NCBI GenBank assembly: GCA_031267345.1
Contig: JAIRZG010000018.1
Location: forward strand, 1 to 7,253
DNA length: 7,253 nucleotides
Origin: Zoogloeaceae bacterium
Lineage (GTDB): Bacteria > Pseudomonadota > Gammaproteobacteria > Burkholderiales > Rhodocyclaceae
Direction of reading: 5' to 3'
The translations under genes were made by a program, and so were the position numbers. Within the stretch, counting starts at the first letter, position 1. The number at the start of each line of letters is the position of its first letter. This document shows positions 6,177 through 7,253 of this stretch, piece after piece. Below the pieces are notes generated by a model. It saw nothing but the letters and a program-made list of their open reading frames with translations, was not told where the DNA came from and ran no database searches.

Positions 6177-6181
6177 CGCTT

Positions 6182-6748
6182 GTGGCGATCAAGTCAGACC
6201 GGTGGATACGGCGCATGGCGGCGGAGCACGGCATGATCGAGCCTTTCGAGCCGACGCTGGTGCGCGAGGCCGCCGGGCAGAAAATTGTCTCTTACGGCAC
6301 GTCCAGCTACGGCTATGACATTCGCTGCGCGCCGGAGTTCAAGGTATTCACCAACATCAATTCCACGGTGGTCGACCCGAAAGCCTTTGATCCCAAATCC
6401 TTTGTGGAAATCGAGGCGGAGGTCTGCATCATTCCGCCCAATTCCTTCGCGCTGGCGCGAACCGTCGAATATTTCCGCATTCCGAGAAATGTGCTCACCG
6501 TCTGTCTGGGCAAGAGCACTTACGCCCGCTGCGGCATCATTGTCAATGTGACGCCCTTCGAGCCGGAATGGGAAGGCTATGTGACGCTGGAGTTTTCCAA
6601 CACCACGCCGCTACCCGCCAAAATCTACGCAGGCGAAGGCTGCGCGCAGGTGCTGTTCTTCGAGTCCGATGAAGTGTGCGAGGTTTCCTACAAGGATCGC
6701 GGCGGCAAGTATCAGGGGCAGGTGGGCGTGACGCTGCCGAAGATTTGA
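6182..6748 (+). CDS. dcd: dCTP deaminase
   Basis: Dcd deaminates dCTP to dUTP and ammonia in the cytoplasm, feeding dUMP and then dTTP synthesis; the enzyme is normally a homotrimer of the dUTPase fold. The protein has 188 residues, the full length of this subtype. The GTG start gives MAIKSDRWIRRMAAEHGMIE, the usual beginning. Diagnostic segments are SYGTSSYGYDIRC (residues 37-49), the nucleotide-binding loop GKSTYARCGIIV (110-121, with R116 at the position of E. coli R115), FEPEWEG (126-132), and TLEFSN (135-140), whose E137 aligns with the catalytic E138 of E. coli. The C-terminal KYQGQ (176-180) belongs to the lid region. All expected residues are present. It is transcribed away from the flagellar operon and followed after 35 bases by a lipoprotein gene, with no terminator-like hairpin seen between them. 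Confidence 0.97.
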   Translation: MAIKSDRWIRRMAAEHGMIEPFEPTLVREAAGQKIVSYGTSSYGYDIRCAPEFKVFTNINSTVVDPKAFDPKSFVEIEAEVCIIPPNSFALARTVEYFRIPRNVLTVCLGKSTYARCGIIVNVTPFEPEWEGYVTLEFSNTTPLPAKIYAGEGCAQVLFFESDEVCEVSYKDRGGKYQGQVGVTLPKI

Positions 6749-6772
6749 ATTCCTGCTTTATCTTGCCTGCGC

Positions 6773-6776
6773 GGAG
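6773..6776 (+). promoter_or_regulatory. Ribosome binding site deciding the lipoprotein start
   Basis: GGAG at 6773-6776 lies seven bases before ATG 6784, a normal distance. A second in-frame ATG at 6778 is only one base from it, too close to be served by this site, so 6784 is preferred. Confidence 0.55.
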
Positions 6777-6783
6777 AATGGAA

Positions 6784-7253
6784 ATGAAGACAGCCGGGTT
6801 ATTGCTTGCTTGCGTTGTTTTGACGAGTTGCAGATTTCTGCCTCCCTCCCCCCAAATGAATGAAGCACCGGAAAACGCCCCCCGCGCCCGGTTGAGAGTG
6901 GTTGCCGAACCCAAATTCGCCGTGGTAGACGGAACGCCGGGGGGAAGCTGCGCTAACGCCAAAATGCAGGGCGAAGAAAGAATCATAGGTTTCTTGCAGT
7001 ATCAGAGACGGGAAAAGGCATTCGACGGTCGGAGCATCGGCATGCCGGATCCGGAACGGCTCGATCTCTCGGCAAACATGAGTCGACGAGCGCGGAATAA
7101 TTACTCCGGAGAATTGTATATCGAAGCGGACAAGCCATTTTTACTCACATATTATTACAATGAATATGTCTTTGGATACTACCGGGGCTGTGGATTCAGC
7201 CTGTCTTTCACGCCACAGGAAGGCAAGGATTATGAGGCCAGATTTTGGATGGA
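6784..7253 (+). CDS. Putative lipoprotein of unknown function (3' end beyond window)
   Basis: This open frame runs 156 complete codons to the right edge without a stop. It begins MKTAGLLLACVVLTSC: a basic residue, a hydrophobic stretch and a lipobox LTSC with the acylated Cys at position 16, so export and signal peptidase II processing are expected. Arg follows the Cys, with no Asp retention signal, which favours outer-membrane sorting. The mature part starts with a Pro-rich linker (about 19-34). A compact region follows with Cys56 (GGSCAN), SIGMPDP (84-90), an aromatic stretch LTYYYNEYVFGYY (121-133) and Cys136; the two Cys could form a disulfide. I do not recognise a named family, though the layout resembles small hypothetical proteobacterial lipoproteins. 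The closing codons appear more AT-rich than dcd. It may be co-transcribed with dcd. Function unknown. Confidence 0.75.
   Translation, partial: MKTAGLLLACVVLTSCRFLPPSPQMNEAPENAPRARLRVVAEPKFAVVDGTPGGSCANAKMQGEERIIGFLQYQRREKAFDGRSIGMPDPERLDLSANMSRRARNNYSGELYIEADKPFLLTYYYNEYVFGYYRGCGFSLSFTPQEGKDYEARFWM

Larger units (their letters stand above)
5829..6181. other. Divergent intergenic region between flhB and dcd
   Basis: These 353 bases separate divergent genes and hold no credible coding frame. The flhB-proximal part (about 5855-6050) is strongly AT-rich, in sharp contrast with the surrounding genes. It contains a TATAAT facing flhB, a repeated AAATTAAAT, and an inverted repeat ACATAAA/TTTATGT. 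The dcd-proximal part (about 6056-6181) is richer in C and G, with the palindrome GCAATTGC at 6056-6063 and several CTGAT/CGAT words at 6101-6140. I found no convincing sigma-54 or sigma-28 flagellar promoter on the - strand. Confidence 0.7.

Noticed and set aside
6543..6986. - strand open frame opposite the end of dcd and the lipoprotein start
   Set aside because: Antisense to two better-supported genes; the product is Arg/Ala/Pro-rich with no motif.
1..7253. CRISPR arrays, tRNA or rRNA genes, riboswitches
   Set aside because: No regularly spaced repeats, cloverleaf or conserved RNA core was seen on either strand.

Overview
The window looks like part of a betaproteobacterial chromosome. It is GC-rich apart from one AT-rich promoter region. 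The basis for the assignment is the gene order flhB-flhA-flhF-flhG, the 188-residue 'IKSDxWIRRM' type of dCTP deaminase, and an FlhG whose P-loop departs from the usual KGG form. Genus cannot be determined from the sequence alone.

Layout from left to right. Bases 1-119 (+ strand) are the last 38 codons of an IS5-type DDE transposase, cut by the window edge. Bases 120-279 contain no gene and are packed with inverted repeats: a GAAACCC heptamer present three times, a 12-bp stem, a strong 11-bp terminator-like stem and a 7-bp stem. From 280 to 5828, on the - strand, lies a tightly packed flagellar operon read in the order flhB (5828-4689), flhA (4692-2602), flhF (2605-1160) and flhG (1167-280). 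Each junction overlaps by 4 to 8 bases, so the four genes are probably transcribed together and translationally coupled. Bases 5829-6181 form a divergent intergenic region, very AT-rich near flhB, with a perfect TATAAT just upstream of flhB and a TACAAT upstream of dcd. dcd (6182-6748, + strand) encodes dCTP deaminase. It is followed 35 bases later by the start of a short unrecognised lipoprotein gene (6784 onward), which runs off the right edge.

Functionally, FlhB and FlhA are core membrane components of the flagellar type III export gate. FlhF (SRP-type GTPase) and FlhG (MinD-type ATPase) set flagellar position and number. In related bacteria fliA commonly follows flhG; here the next thing seen is the 3' end of an insertion sequence. 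dcd makes dUTP for dTTP synthesis and has no obvious link to motility.

I do not see a new multi-gene system. The most useful points to check are the IS end where fliA is expected, the repeat-dense IS/operon junction with mutually exclusive hairpins, the missing signature lysine in FlhG, an Ile-to-Ser change inside the FlhA family signature, and the unassigned lipoprotein.
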